Source of the DNA: Norana najaformis
Taxonomy: Eukaryota; Annelida; Clitellata; Crassiclitellata; Hormogastridae
Assembly (NCBI GenBank): GCA_964023275.1
Contig: OZ029914.1
Coordinates: 11,700,341-11,764,340 of the forward strand
DNA: 64,000 nucleotides
Direction of reading: 5' to 3'
Shown: in pieces, positions 11,040 to 26,200 of the stretch
Layout: each line of letters opens with the position of its first letter
How positions within the stretch are numbered: the first letter of the stretch is position 1
The notes under the pieces: generated by a model
The model's database searches: none
Told to the model about the DNA's origin: nothing
The model's input: the letters and a program-made list of their open reading frames with translations, nothing else
Made by a program: the position numbers and the translations under genes

Positions 11040-11056
11040 CTTGATATTTATAACAA
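11040..11056 (+). promoter_or_regulatory. Putative TATA-type core promoter of Ig/NHL gene 1
   Basis: TTGATATTTATAACA lies about 105 bases before the start codon. The same place in the paralog (60868-60882, TTGATATCTATATAACA, about 110 bases before its ATG) is conserved, as is the following CCAGAAAAGCT/TTAGAAAAGCT stretch. Conservation between paralogs could also reflect shared 5' UTR. Confidence 0.35.
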
Positions 11057-11150
11057 CCATTAAGAACTTCCAGAAAAGCTGAGATTAAGAATACACCGAT
11101 TTTTTGTAGCTTCCATCACACAACTGAATCTCGATATTGGGTTTTCAGCG

Positions 11151-11211
11151 ATGGAGCATATTCTGATACTTCTAGCCACGGGCCTACTACTAAACGTCTT
11201 CAATAAATTGA
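11151..11211 (+). CDS. Exon 1: signal peptide, gene 1
   Basis: ATG opens a 20-residue hydrophobic leader (MEHILILLATGLLL...), and the exon ends in phase 1 before GTAAGT. The start is supported by the equivalent ATG and leader of the paralog at 60982. Confidence 0.8.
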
Positions 11212-14200
11212 GTAAGTTTTTAAAAGATTTTATTGATTTTATTGACTTACGATCATAAGACTAAGTTCGTACGAGTTGAAGTGCATTCATGCAACGTTAT
11301 GCTTTTGAAGTTGCAAATAAAGAACTGTTCTCGATAGAACGATGACCATCATGAACTGGGCTTATATTTTTGGCCTAAATGAAACACTTAAATATGGACA
11401 ATTAACCCCTTTACCGTGGAATAAATTTTTTCAATTCTTTCCACACATGTGTATTTATTTTTAGGTATTCTTCAAAATAATGCATGTGATTAAGGAAGAC
11501 TGGTATTCGTAATTGTAATATTCCAGAAGTCTTTCTTTGCTCTGAGAAACATAAAAGTCAACATATAATAATTTTTTTAAAGTAGCCCTGTAGTGCTCCT
11601 TATCAATTTATATAGCGCCAGTTTAGTATATTCGCTTTGTATGATATATTCCAAAGCATGCTGCAGGAAAAATCGAGAGACTCCTTATATTCCGAAGATA
11701 AGGAGTCTCATTCAATGGTTTTGTGGACCAGTATAGTTCAATTTTCCACTGGATCCGTCGTGTCAGCAACTGAAACACGTTTTCTAGGTGTTCCTATAGG
11801 CCTAAATGCTAAGCGTTGACGTGGCCCGATTTCATCTCTTGACCACGCAGATGGCGAACTGCTGTCCTAGGCCTACTGAGTGGATTTCTGGCTATCAGCA
11901 CTGTCATCATTTTCTCACACAACAATGTTACTAGAACTAGAACTTAGTTAGCTATCGTCACTCACTCTCATCGGGCAAACTATCATCACTTTCAACTAAT
12001 AAACGATGTATTTCTTCGTTAGTAAACCACGCTTGCGACCAGCCATTTTTAGTGTGAATTATATAATTTTATTTAGTTGGCCCGCCAGGCGTATGACCTA
12101 ATTTATAATATGGAAAGCCGTTATTTTAATCGTAAAGAACAATTATATTTTGCTATTGCCATTAGGACGAATTTATTCGGCATACACGGTGAGTGAATAG
12201 ATGCATATCGTGCGGACGAGTTAACTCGGGGATCACGCTGCACAATGGGTTCCCGCTGGACGAGTTAACTCGGGGTTCACGGTAAAGGGGTTAAATCAGA
12301 TGTTGGGATCAAGAACATTGAACCTTATGTATGACAACATTACGGAAAGCCACGATCTCTTCGGTGCGTAGGTGAGATTTTTATTTAATGGAAAGAGGAT
12401 GTGATAGTTATGAAGAATTACGTGACAGAAATTGTTAAATTACGTTCAATTGTGGACTTTCAGATGCAGAGTTGAACGTGATTCCTCGCGACACTGAAGT
12501 GATGGTTAATGATTCGACTTACATGAACTGTTCGACGTCTCTTGAAGCGGATAAAGTCCACTGGCGCCATGGCAACAATTATGTTTACACCGGAAGATAC
12601 ATACTAGAGCCTTATAATGTCAGGTTTTCGGTTGAAATAAACTCATCTACAGGAACAAACAATTTAGTTATTCGATCAGTCAAACCTTCAGATGCCGGAC
12701 AATACGATTGTTTAGAGGACGAAGGGCATGGAGAACAAAGATCGGCTCAACTAATAGTGTTAGGTATGTTCATATTTTACCTTTCGAAATTTAAAAGTAT
12801 TGTCTGCTAAGGCCCAACAACAGGGTGCCAGAACACTCCAAGACACGACTCCAGAAAACCATCAAAGCGTCCTGTCTTCAGATAGTTTGCCCAGTTATAT
12901 CATAAGGCCTCAGTAGTCTAGCTATAGATTCCAAGTACAGTTCTTAATTACTGCTTCACGAATATGGACATTCTGCTTTCATCTGAGGCAACCTTACAAC
13001 AGACAAAACCAATTATTCGGCTAATTTTACACGATTTGAAGCCTCGCATAACTTACATTATGCTTACAAAATATGTCGACGAAAGCCTTAAGACCCTATT
13101 AAAAAAACCAGTTAATCACACTATGTTGTCAAAATTTTTGCTATTTTAATACTTTTCGGAGAATTGCTATACTGGTAAACATGAAAATGAACTTGTTCAG
13201 GTCAGTAGATTGCTAGAATTTTATAATTACCAAAATGTTCCTCTCAGTATTATGCCGAGTAATTTTAGTCGAATAGTCGGATGAATTCGTGAAGATCTTG
13301 CAAATCTAATACGTTTCAGATGATGATCCAGTCTGTAAATCTAGCATGCATTCAAGTGGAGTCATTGGACCAAATACATGCGGTATAGAACCAGACGAAG
13401 TCAAACTTTCATGTGGGGTAACATACCACGGCAACATTTTTCCAGTGCTTCAATGGAAAGCGAACGGAGACAATCAATCGATTATAGAAGGACTGGTCAA
13501 CTTTACCACGAATGAGAATGAGGTCAACTACACACTGACAATGAAAAGTGCACTTGGTCTAAACAATTCTGCGTTTATTTGCCAGACGACGAGAACTTCC
13601 AACAGAAACTACAGTTGTTCATCTGACGTCATCAAAATTTTATGTTAGTACTCATTTTCATCTGTCGTCATCGGCCTCATCCAAAAAATATGGCCACACA
13701 TTCAAATGGTCCTCATTAGCAGGTTGATTGTTTCATTAAAGGAGTGATATATGGTCTGCTTATGTATGATTGCACAGGAAAATCTAAATAAAATTCCTCT
13801 GGAAATTGGGGCGCATCATATGAAACGATTAGGAAATTCTGACACCAGTACCACTACTGAACATTACTTGCATATAATAAAGAAACTGATTTACCATATT
13901 ATGTACAAATTGATAGCTAAAGATATAAAATTTTTCCATACATTCCAAAACCCATACGGTGTGACCAATGTCAACGTTTTGGCCACTCGAAGATCAATTG
14001 CAAGAACACGGTTGTGTGCAGTAGATGTAGCGGGGAGCATAGTTATGAAAGTTGCCCTAATAAAGATGTGAAGAAGTGTGTAAATTGCCACCAAGACCAC
14101 AGTGAAGCACATAAACACTGTCCAATGTACGTTAAAACCCAAGAAGTCCTCAGGATTAGATCACAGGAAAAATTATCGTTTGCAGAAGCACTGATGCTAG

Positions 14201-17200
14201 TTAAAGAATCTAGCAAATCCAAAGCACAAAATAGCACAACAGTGAAATTTCCCAGTGCAAATACAGAATCAGAAAATGTTAAGGACGCTGGGTCCTTCCC
14301 AGATTTAACTAAGGAGCCAGTTGAAGAATTTTTGAATATCGATAAAAATAAATATATATCAAAAAGTACTGATGGACCCCCTAAAGATAATGATGGCAAA
14401 TATGATTTACACAGTGTGAAGTAATGACTTTTGTTTTGGGCTGTTTAAACACATTAGATAAAGAAGTGTCCAGAGATAGGGTTAAAAACATCATCTGCAA
14501 AGTAGCGTCGGAATTTCTGTTTGATGGGAAAATCAGTTTCAGGTGGTGGAGTAATTAAAGGCTTAATTGACTGTAATTGGTATTTTCCCACCATGGTATT
14601 AGTAACATTACAGTGGAATGCTCGTGAGTTAAAGACTCATTTATAACAATTAAAAACTACCTAAGTAGAGCTCATGTTTCTCCGGATATAATTTGCATAG
14701 AAGAGACATTTTTGAAGACACATCATGATTCACCGAGGATAGACGGATATACTATAGTGCGCAAAGATTACAATAATAACACTAGGGGAGGCCTGGCTTC
14801 ATTTATAAAAATAGGGCTAAGCTATACGTGTCTTAAGATAGAAGATAGAAAATTGTAATGTAGAAATGCAAGGTTTTGAAATTAAAACTTTGACTGGAAA
14901 TGTTCAGATTTTTAATGTACATGTATCTCCTTCAGTTAAACTCCCAAAACAATCCTTGGAGAGCCTCTTTCCTCGGAAAAGAGCCATTATAGTTGGAGAC
15001 TTAAATGCACACAATACGTTGTGGGGTTGAACATTCAACAACGAAAGGGGGCAAGCCCTGGAACAAATATTACTTGACAAAAAACTGATTGTTCTTAATA
15101 CGGGACAATCGACCCATATTTTAACTAAAAATTCTAAACAAAAATCTCTGTCATTGATCTATCAATAGTCACACGAGATTTAGCGTTAAATTGCAGTCGT
15201 TTTGTAATTAATATAAATTTAGGGTCTGACCATATGGTAACATTCACACACTTAAATGAAGATATTATAATAGAACCTAACATGAACATGCATTTATAAA
15301 AATTAAAACATGCCGATTGGAAAAGTTATTAAGCTGATAGTAAATATCGAATAACAGAAGGTCTCTTAGATGAGGATAATGATGATGCGTTTAACAATTT
15401 GGTGGAAGCAATTACCACGCTAGCTTATCTAAGCCTTCCCTGCAAACTATCCAATAGCACAAATAAACCCAGAAAACAAAAGCCATTCCCTTTTTGGAAT
15501 ACAAAATATAGCGAAGTTATTTACAAACGTAATAAAAGCAGAAACAAAAATGAGTAACTACCAGTCAAAGGTATTAAATGATTATATGGGATATAAAAAA
15601 CAGGAGGCGATTGTTAAAAGAACTTTGAAATTGGAGGCTCGATCTTCTTGGGAAAACTTCTGCTCTAAAATAGCTAATCAGACAAAACTGGATGTGGTCT
15701 GGGGCACGCCCCTGCGTATGAATGGTGTCGCTCCACATAGCTCCTTACCAACTCTTACGTCAGGTGGCTCAGAAGCTAAAACAAATTTAGGAAAAGCTAA
15801 TATGTTGTCAAAAATGCATACCAATATGAATAGTAATGCAAATTATGAGGATAAATTTCTAAGGTATTTAAATAAAAATAATCATCAAATAAATCCTACT
15901 TCGGGTAATTTTAAGGTTGACAACGAAGTCGAAGCATTAAACATGCCATTTGATGTAACAGAATTAAAGGGGGCCATCCGCCATTCAAAGTGTAACAAAA
16001 CACCTGGCGAGGATAAAATACCATATGAATTGTTGCAAAATCTGCATAAAGACGCCCTTTTGGTCATATTGGCTTTTCATAAGAAAATTTGGCAACAGGG
16101 GGATTAACCTGTTGATTGGCATCATGCCATTATTCTTCCCTTATTAAAGCCACACAAGCATTCATCATTGCCTGAGTCCTACCGCCCTATATCTTTGACA
16201 TCTACATTGTGCAAATTATGGAAAGAATGATAAATAACCGTATTCAATGGTTTTTGGAAAAAATAAATTATTAACTACAAATCAAACATGGTTTAGAAAG
16301 CATAGAGGTACTTTGGATCACATTTTAAGTTTACAAGATGCAATTCTTAAAAAATTTTAAAATGAGGAAAGAATTTTGACAGTATTCATTGATTTTGAAA
16401 AGGCATTTGACATGCTCCACGTTCCTACACTATTACGATCTGAATATTTTAGGAAATACCTGTAATTGGATAAAAAAAAACTTTCCTTCTAACGGGACTT
16501 TCCAAGTGAAGGTTGGAGCAGAGTTTTCGGAAAAAATTTGCTCAGCAGAATGGAACTCCCCAGAGCTCTATATTATCGCCGTTACTCTTTTTAATCATGA
16601 TTAATTATATACCCCCTGGATTGGATGATGTTAATATGTCTCTATTTGCTGGTGATAGTGCAATTTATTCAGAACATAGAAATGTTCAGGTCCTAGAATA
16701 AAAAATTCAAAGGTCGCTTGATGCCATCCAGACATGGTGCTCAAAAATGGATTTAAAATATCCATTAATAAAACTGAAGTATTTCTTTTTTCCAAGCGGA
16801 AAAATTTGCCAGAGATTAATATAAAAATTGGTAAAGACCCCTAAAAGTTTAGAAAAAGGCCAAATTCTTATGAGTCAATTTTGACCATAAATTAAACTGG
16901 AAACCTCACATAACTTATGTAATAGAAAAGTGTAAAAAAAGACTACATTTAATGAGAGCTGTTGCAGGTTATGGATGGGGAGCGTCTAAGACGGCTCTTC
17001 TTACCACTTATAAAACTTTAATTCGATCTGTATTAGATTGTGGGGATTTTGCTTATTCGACAGCCAGTAAACACCTGTTAGATAGGCTAAATTCCATACA
17101 AACAGAGGCGTTAAGACTGTGCTGTGCAGCTGCCAGAGGAACGGCGGCTTCGGCACTACAAAATGAATGTGGGAGTTACCATTACATTTACGTCGCGAAC

Positions 17201-20200
17201 AAAACGCCCTTAAACTCAGTTCAAAGGTTCTTGTCAGCGATAATCATCCCACTGCATATGCCCTTAAAGATCATTAGACGAATTCACATCGCACAAAATA
17301 TACCAAAGATCAATCCATTTACTCTGGCACGGTTGAATTCTTCACTTAACCACCCCTTTTCTTGGCCCTTCTTTCCCCCGAAAACCTCCATGGCTTAATC
17401 AGTGTATTACTGTTGACTTGAAACAAAGATTCCATAAGTAAAAATATTGACCATCCTGAATTGATAAAGCAATTGGCGCTAGAATTGATGCGTAATTATC
17501 ATTCTTGTATAAAAATTTTACTGATGGCTCTAAGGCGAATGAAATAGTTGGTGCCGCATTCAGTATTCCCAGTTTAAAGATAGAAAGAAAAATCAGGATT
17601 TCTAATAACCCCAGTATTTACTCAGCTGAAATGACTGCCATTCAGAAGGCATTTAGCTGGATAATTCAAAATGAAAGCAGAACTGTCGTTTTGCGATATT
17701 TTCTGATTTGTTAAGTGTTCTTACTTCTCTTAAAACTGGCTATCCCCAGTCTAGACCTGCTCTCCTTAATGAAACATTAAATATTTTAAATAACATAAGA
17801 CAGTATCGTTACTAATATTGGAAAACCAGTCATGTTGGTATCGATGGCAATGAATCAGCTGACTTTCTAGCCAAAAAAGCACTTAAATTAAATAATATAC
17901 AGTAAAGTCGAATAGTTATCTGCAGCTAAAAGAAGTGCATACATTGATTAAACTGGATATTTTGAATAAGTGGCAATTGCAGTATATCAAAAAGGAAAGT
18001 TTTTAAAATCTTTATATCCATTGGTGGATAATTCTGTAAAGAATACCGATCCTAGTAGGCGCAAAGAGATTCAATTGGCTCATCTTAGATTAAGTGCTGT
18101 TAATCTAAATGCTAGTCTATTTAAAATTAAACTTCATCCAACTGGTCTTTGCAACGCTTGTAATGTAAAGGATTATATTTTTCATCTTATATTAAACTGT
18201 CAGAGAGAGGGCATTTCAAGAAAGCTTCAAGAATATTGTGTAGCAAATCAGTTGGGTTTTACTTTTAAAAACATTTTAAGCTATCCCAACTTGCAAAATG
18301 GAATATATAAGTTGCTTGGTAATTTCAATGTGGTCGTATCCTTAAATACATAGGCTTAAGTGCAGTGTATATCAAATAATTTGAAATGTATTATCTAGAT
18401 ACCTGAGCTGTGTATCAGTTTGGTTGATTTCTGTTGTTTTCAAATGTAAGCAATAAGTATAGATTTAATTTTTGTTTGCATTTCGTTTTTGAATATTAAA
18501 ATTTGGTTGACTGCTCTATTTATACAATTTGGTAATCATTGTGTGTCTCTTTGGATTGGAACATAAACTGAAGCAGAGTCGCGTGACATGCAGAGGGGTG
18601 GGTTATAAAATTGGTGGGAGGGTTGGGCGGGGTTCGGTTGCGCGACGCTGATTTCAGTGATTGATGAAATTGATTCTTATATCTGTACATACACTGTTAA
18701 TAGCTGATGTACATGTAAATGGGCGCAGTTATCGGGTTTTCATTATTTGCATTGATCATCCATTAAATTATGTTAATCTCCATAGTCTGATGTATAATAC
18801 AATCACTATATTCAACTGAACTGTTATTCACCACAGGTTCTTTATGATAAGTAACGACTATATTTTTCAGTTTAAAGTTTAATGTTTGGTTTAATTGTGA
18901 CTTTACTTATTGTCAGTTAAGCAAAACTATTTGAAACAGAACTGTTTTTCATATTAAAACATTTGTAAGGACGTCGACGGCCAATGCTGCCATACGATGT
19001 CATTAAACTTTTGGTTCTACTACTAAAACGCACCTTTTCTAAAATTGAAGATAGCGAATTACGAAGACCCGCAATCGTTGGATTATAGACCAGGTGCGCT
19101 ACCGAATAGACTAGCCTATCGCGCCCATTAGATCATTGCCTTAAATACACGAAATTGATATTTTTCAGTTGTATTATTTCTGTGGCAGCTATGTACACAT
19201 ATGAGGTTGTTTTAATCTTCAACCCTTTTGATATTTAATTTAATCAGATGTCTTCAGCAGCAACCTCACAATTAACATGACAATGGATGACGAAGTCAGT
19301 TGTTTCGCGAACACCAGCCAATCATGCAGTTACAAATGGAAATGGTTCAGTGGCGATGATTTGATCACAGCATCTAATAATCAGACTTTAAAGCCGAATA
19401 AAGCTGGAAGGCATCGGTGCGAAGCGACGTGTTCTATAGGGAACAAATCATGTACATTGGAGCCAATGTATGCTGAAGTTTATTCAACCGTAGGTAAGAG
19501 TATTTCAGTTCTGTGACGGAATCTGGCTCTGAAATGCGACGACCAGCCCAATTTCTTATCATCCATGTTGTTGATGGTTGGTTATCATAATTTCTTCTTA
19601 TCTTTTGCATTTATTTTGAATTTCGGATGGATTGATTTTTAGTTTTATCGCGCTAAAATTTCTTTTTTGGATGGGTTACTTTTAATTTGCTATTCTGAAA
19701 CTATGCATTTAAAGTCGATTGTTTTGCATGCTTTGTCACCTAATTAGCATTTTCTAGACCAACGGAAGATTTATACAGTGGGGATGAGTTTAGCATTCGC
19801 TTGAGCTGGACAAATCTGTTTATGAATATTCTATCTCTAACACAATTTATGTTTGAGGGCAGTATTTTCTTAATGTAACGATGTAGTTCTTTTGTTTTAG
19901 CTTCCAGCGGACAAAATCTGTTGGCATTGTTGGTTCTGTTTGCTCTACCAATTACTGTACTAATCGGTGTGGTCATATATTACAGGAGGAAAATCGGTAC
20001 GTAAAGACGTTGTTTATTAGAGTGTAAACATCCTACTGTCAGAGGTTTGCATAACAAAATGACCTTCAAGACAGATATTAGCCACTTTCGCTTTTCCATT
20101 TTGAATATGTATATGAGTGGGTGCATGTGTACTGAAGGCAACGCAAGTTCGATGGAAGAGTAAGACAATTCAGTAATGCATGTCAGATACCAAATGACGG

Positions 20201-23200
20201 CCTCAAACTACTCTAAAGTTAAGGTTTATTGCTGAATACACGGTTGTCACAGTCGAGTTTCATTGTGACCTGTGACAAGTACAAGCATTGTCGGTGCCAC
20301 AGGCTAAGTTGATACACGTTCTTAAGTTTCATTTTATAGTCATTATATTTCAGTCTTAGTGCGATCTTAAACACGCAGTCAGCACTCCTTACAGGCGTCC
20401 GTATTTAGGGATAGTTTTTAAAGCATAATTTCACCCGTAACCCTTCAAGCTATTACGCTCCAAAGTCAAAAATGCTCTCTTAGAATACATTTGTTCTATG
20501 TCTTATTTCAAACCGGAAGCTCGTGAATCCAACGATTTAAATAATGCTTGTAATACAAGAGCTCAACGTACGTTTAAAAGAACTGATCGCCGTTTGCATC
20601 AAGAGTTGCAGTCTGACAAGGCAAGAAAATGCTGTACAAAATTAATCGTAATAGCAATCCCGAGATTTCTACGGCGCCCAACGAAAGCCACGTCACGGGG
20701 ACCAGGTTATTCACAGCGCTCAGTCAAAACAAAATCGGTAGGCTAAAAGTTCGGTTCCAGGTCAAGATTCAAAAGTCAGGCAGAGAGACAGCGTGGCAGT
20801 TACGGTGGGTGATGTTTAGGATTGGAGCGGAAAGAGAGATAAGAGGAAGAAAGGGAATCAAGACAGAATATGTGAAAGAGGAATGATTTCAGTTTTGAGT
20901 GAAAGGACAATGCAGAAATTGCAAGCGGTGGAGCATAGGTAAGTTTGTATGATGAATCAGATAACTAAGGCAGACGAGGAGCGGGTTGAGCGGAGTGGCT
21001 GGATTGTAAATAACTCACGAAGTTAGGAGGATTGAGAGGATCGAATTGTGTTGTAGGTAAGTGATAGGACTTTGAACTCGATTCGTTCAGGTATTTTAAG
21101 CCATTGAAGTGATTTAAGAGCAGCAGTGATGTGATGGTGTTTGGGGTTTTTGGTGACAGCCCGAGCAAGAGCATTCTGTATGGCTTGAAGGCGGCTTTTT
21201 TGAGTGGAGCTATGTTCAAGAAAATTGAATTGCAATAGTCTAATTTTGCAAGGACTGTGGGTGCGGCGATGGTTGATGCAGTTTTAAAGATAAACGTTGG
21301 ACTGATTTTGAAGCAAGAGCGGGAGAGATGGGTAATGTGATCAGAGAAGCTGAGGATTTGGTCGAAGATCACACCTAAGTTGCATACAGAAGAGTTAGTG
21401 TTAAAGGTGTATGTGGAGGCAGATTCCAGGCTGAGAGAGAGATGGAGGAATCTAAAATTGTCTTGAGCTGCTCGCGTAGGCCTATAAGTATGAATTTGGT
21501 TTTGGATGGGTTCAAGCACAGGAGATTAGATGCCATCCAGGAAGAGATCTGTGTAACCGTACGAAGTAGATGATCTATGGAGTCGTTGAAACAGTTCGGA
21601 AAGAGTTGAACAGTTGAGTGTCATCAGCATAGAGTTGATGATCGACATTGCTTGCTTTCATGAGTGGGGTAGTGTAGATGATAAACAGAAGAGGTGCACG
21701 AGCAGAGCCCTAAGCATGATTGGTATGAGGTTTATTATAGGGAGTACTATCTTATACACTTAGATTGTAGCTTGCATATGGTAAAACCAAAGGTGATTGT
21801 GGTTCCTTTCTCTGTTTGTCGATTCTCTATGCTTTAAAATTTGAATTGAAATTAGGATAAACGTACAGTCCAAACACGAAAGAGTTTCGCGTAGTTATGA
21901 TTGACTGGCTTATCCAATCTGCTGTTGTGATGCTTTTATGTATGGAGGCAATCTGAAGGTAGGTCAGTTGTCCGGCATAGACTCCCACCACTTGCGGCGT
22001 GTTATTTGCGTCTGTCCTGCATGCCGTCATAATCTCGTCTCAGCAATATCCTGTATCATCAAGAATGAGTTGAGGTTATTCGATGAACAGTGACTGAAGC
22101 TAGTAAAATTTTGCCGAATTTTGTTCTTACAACTACGACTAAAGGTGAAGCAAATACAAGAAGAATGGTTCAGACTTGAGGATAGGCCTACCGGTTAACT
22201 TACAAATTGATGATTGCTAACTATGATGTAATTAATTAGTCTATTATATCTAAAAATTCTCTTCAAGTTTATTCAGCATTGTCCATTTTTGTTGTCTACG
22301 GTTGTACTGATTATCATTTTACCTTTTCAGTGCACTGCAATATTTAACAACATTATTCAAACTACCCCATGAAAGATGTTACTGTCTACTCTTTGTTGAA
22401 AGAGGCTGAATACCGAAAAGCCATTTTCAAATCGGAAGGCGTTCCATACTTTGAGATGAACTCAGAGATGCACCTGAGTTGTAGCTTAGTCTTATGTTAA
22501 GGAATGCATGTCTTTCTGTGTTTGTGTCTCATTCTTTGCTTCTCTGTCTCTACATATGCGTTTTGTGGCATCTTCGGTATTTCTGTTTCATTATAGTCGT
22601 CATCATCATCATCATCATCATCGTCGTCGTCGTCATCATCATCATCATCACCACCACCACCACCACTAAATTAAGCCACCATACTTTGGTATATTTGAAG
22701 AGTATAAACAGATTGTAAACGTCAGACAGCCTAGTAAATCCTAAGTCTTTATTTACTTATAAAATAAAGGGCAACAGAGGTTAAATTCCGACAAGGCAAG
22801 TAAACGCTGTATAAAATGAAGTGCCTACTATACGATACACTCAGACGGTTGTTTGGATTTAGTTAGAAACATGCAAACGTTGTTCTTTTTTCTCTCTGTC
22901 GACTCTTTATGCTCTAAAGTTTGAATAAAAATTGAGCTAAGACAAGAAAGAGCTTAGCTTGTATGTGAAGGCAATTTCAAGGTGGGCCTATTGTTGGGTA
23001 CAGACACCTATCACTTCCAGGGTGTCATACGCATCTGTCCTGCATGGAACCTCATAGATTTTATTGTCTCTACAATTGATTCATTTGTGTCCCCCTGAGT
23101 GCGGCACATACTGACTGCTAAACATATCCAATTTTGAGTCCGAGTGAATCGAAATCTACTAGAGAATTAGGTGGTATCAGTTTTAAATTGGGGCTTATAA

Positions 23201-26200
23201 TTTTTAAAGCATTAACTTTGGCCAACCACAATACTTAAGATCAGTCCTCATTCCCGAGACTTACCATTATTCAACAGGTCATCTGATGTCCTTTTCTGCT
23301 GATACCTTAGACTAGAAGTGTTCTTGATGAATGAGATTTTTCGGTTGCTGACCTTAAATTTTGGAACTCTGTTCCTGTATCAGCTCGACTCAATCGCTTA
23401 CGTCAGTTCGTTCTCAGCTTTTAGACTTTCCTTTTTCAAATTGCTTATGCACCATAAGCTGCTTCTTTGTTTTAGTGGATTGACCTGCTGGAGATTGACC
23501 TGATTCAGTTAACCTTTGGTGCGCCATCGGTTGATGTCTTGAGTATTAGATATGGGCGCATTAGAAGTTACCATTTGCATTAACAGTTATAGAGTAAGCA
23601 AAGCATTAAGATATGATGGAAAACTGGTGTTCTGTGCCTTAAGGGTCAAGCATGCAATCTTAATCTAAATACGCCATTCAACAGGAAGCCAGTGAAGTTC
23701 ACAAAGGCGATATAATGCATTTGAAGAAGAAGAGAACATGTAATAACCATAGAGAGCTTTGAACTCTCTGTAGCCTTGTTAGGTTGAGAGAGGATATTCT
23801 GTACCATGTGGCACCGCATTTGCACATTCTAGACGAGAACCAAGTGCACAAGGCATTCTTTCAGCCACGTAGTCAGTCAGAGAATGACAGGCAACAGGAT
23901 GAGAGCGAGATATGTTTTTTGCAACTCTTTGAGAACTATCATTAAGATATGAAGATGTCCTTAGGGGAGCGTGCATGAGAACAAGATTTTACATTTCTCT
24001 TCTTTTAGACCGGCAAATTTAAGACGTGCTTTGAAAATATTGCAGCAAAATCGTCTATTTATAGACTTCTATTATATTCAGGTGGGACACGGTGGTGTAG
24101 TCGTATGGTCGGTGCCTCATAACCGCGGGTTCGAATCTGCCTCAAGCCAATGCGTAGCGACCTTGGACAAGTTGCTCACCCACAACTGTCTGTGATAAAG
24201 CCAAAGGGAAACCACCTCATTCATTTCATCCCCGGGTGGCATAAAGACAATGAACCTGCCTTCGGGCAGAGAACTCAGCATCATCATTATATTCGTGACC
24301 TTGCGACACATGCGACTATTTGGCGCCAGCCAACGGAATAAAGTGTCGGTTTTAAATATGCTTTAACTAGCACCATACTTCTAGAACTTCTGTTTCTAAA
24401 TTTGGGGCATGAAAATTCTTTGTTAAAATTTTGGCTTATCTTTAGAAATTTCCAATTTGAAATATTTCTTCTGTATTGGGCACGAAAAATTACTTTCCGT
24501 TGAGACGCCATTTTGAGATCGAAAGGCGTTCCATACTTTTAGATGACCTTTAGACCCATATTTAGGAATGTATGTTTTCCAGTGTTTGTTTCTCACTCTT
24601 TACCTGTCTATCTGTTTATGTGTTTGTATCATTTTCTTTGTTTCTGTTTCATTATAATCATCATCACTGAGGCCATCATTGACTGTTGTATTCGATGAAT
24701 ATGAGCAGGCAATGTCAGACAGTTGCTTTATAAATCTTCAATGATTTCTTTTAAAATAATGCGTAAAGTAGATTTTCTGCAAAACTCTGCACACTCGTTC
24801 AGATCGACATAGTTTTACTTAATCTGTTCATTAAAGATAGCATTTCAGTTTGAGAAATAAGACAAACGATCAAGTAAAACCTAGAAAAAGTCGTGGTGAA
24901 TGCCGTTAGTAGCCAGTTTTAGCCATATCTCGTCTTACGTTATCTTTACAAGCACAGTGACTGATAATAGTGAAATCAATTTTCGCACTTCTTGTTTTAC
25001 AGAAAAATTAGCAGAACTAGAACGAAAAGTGGAACACAAACGAGAACAAGAGCGGCAAAGACTAATCGGTACCAGTTAAACCTACAAAATAATGATGGTT
25101 AACTATGCTGTAATTTAGTCTGTAAAACTTTATCAAAAGTTCTCATCTAGTTTATAATACATTGTCCAGTTTACTGGTCTAAGATTGTGCTAATTATCAT
25201 TATGCCTTATTCAATGCAATGCAATATTTAACAATATTGTTCAAACGCCCCAGTCTAAAACTAATTGATGACAAGTTTTGGATGGCTCAAATAATGACAA
25301 GCCAATCATACATGGAGATGGACCATGGACCTATTTGCTTTGGAAGTTTATCACGGAAACAAGTTCTCATTAGCTGTGAAATTTCTGAAGATTGCGGAAT
25401 ATTTTTATTTATAGATTACAAACGTCACTATAACGTATGTGATAGTTACGACAATTCAATCGAGATGCAATCTAAATTAAACCTGGGTTGTAAACAACGA
25501 AGATTAGGATATTCTGTCTCTACCACGGTCTTTGCATGTGTTTTACTAAATTTCTCTTTTTATTACCTGTAAGAACTAAACCTATTAAATAATTTCAATA
25601 ACTTAAAAAATTTTCATGTTTAACAAATAGTGGCCTTACGAAGATCAGACGGTGTTATGTTGTCTGGGGTTGCAAAGACGCATGTCTGAAAGTTGTTGAT
25701 GGCATTGAAAATGCACTGATTCGCACTCGCTGTATGTCTTCTTTACGTATGTTTGGTTGAAACTGTCGATGTGATCGTGTCTCTCTTTCCGTCGTTATGT
25801 CTCAATCTCTACCTCAGTTTCCGTCTCTGTAGGCCCCTATATGTTTGTTTCGTAAAATTTCCTTTCACTGCCTTTATCTCTTTCGAAACAATGATAATTG
25901 CCACCAAGTTCTCGTTTCAGTCGAGTTCAAATATTCGAATCAAACAGTTATAGGAATATTTGTCTTATTTTAGAAATTTAGACCACTTCATTATTTTAAA
26001 AATATATCAGTAGGCCGTATAATATTTTGAATACTTACCGGATTTGTTTGTTTTCTTTTAGATGAACTTCCAAGTGAATATAAATCAGACCCGGTTTTAG
26101 TTGGGACGAATAGAAAAGAAGCCACAGAAGGGAGAAAGAAATGGATCGAAGGAATGGCTATCTTAGACAAAGAATTGTTTGCTGTGAGTGATGAGAGTTC

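Larger units (their letters stand above)
13780..18545 (+). mobile_element. Degenerate I-like LINE with RNase H, in intron 3
   Basis: A nearly full-length but decayed non-LTR retrotransposon fills intron 3. In order it shows an ORF1 with zinc knuckles, an apurinic-type endonuclease, a reverse transcriptase, an RNase H and a terminal C-x2-C...H-x4-C motif. An RNase H after RT points to the I group (I/Nimb-like) and not to the L2/CR1 LINEs common elsewhere here. Precise ends are not determinable by eye. Confidence 0.75.

Noticed and set aside
13751..14071. 106-codon frame at the left end of the I-like LINE
   Set aside because: It overlaps the zinc-knuckle ORF1 in another frame; only the knuckle frame makes protein sense.
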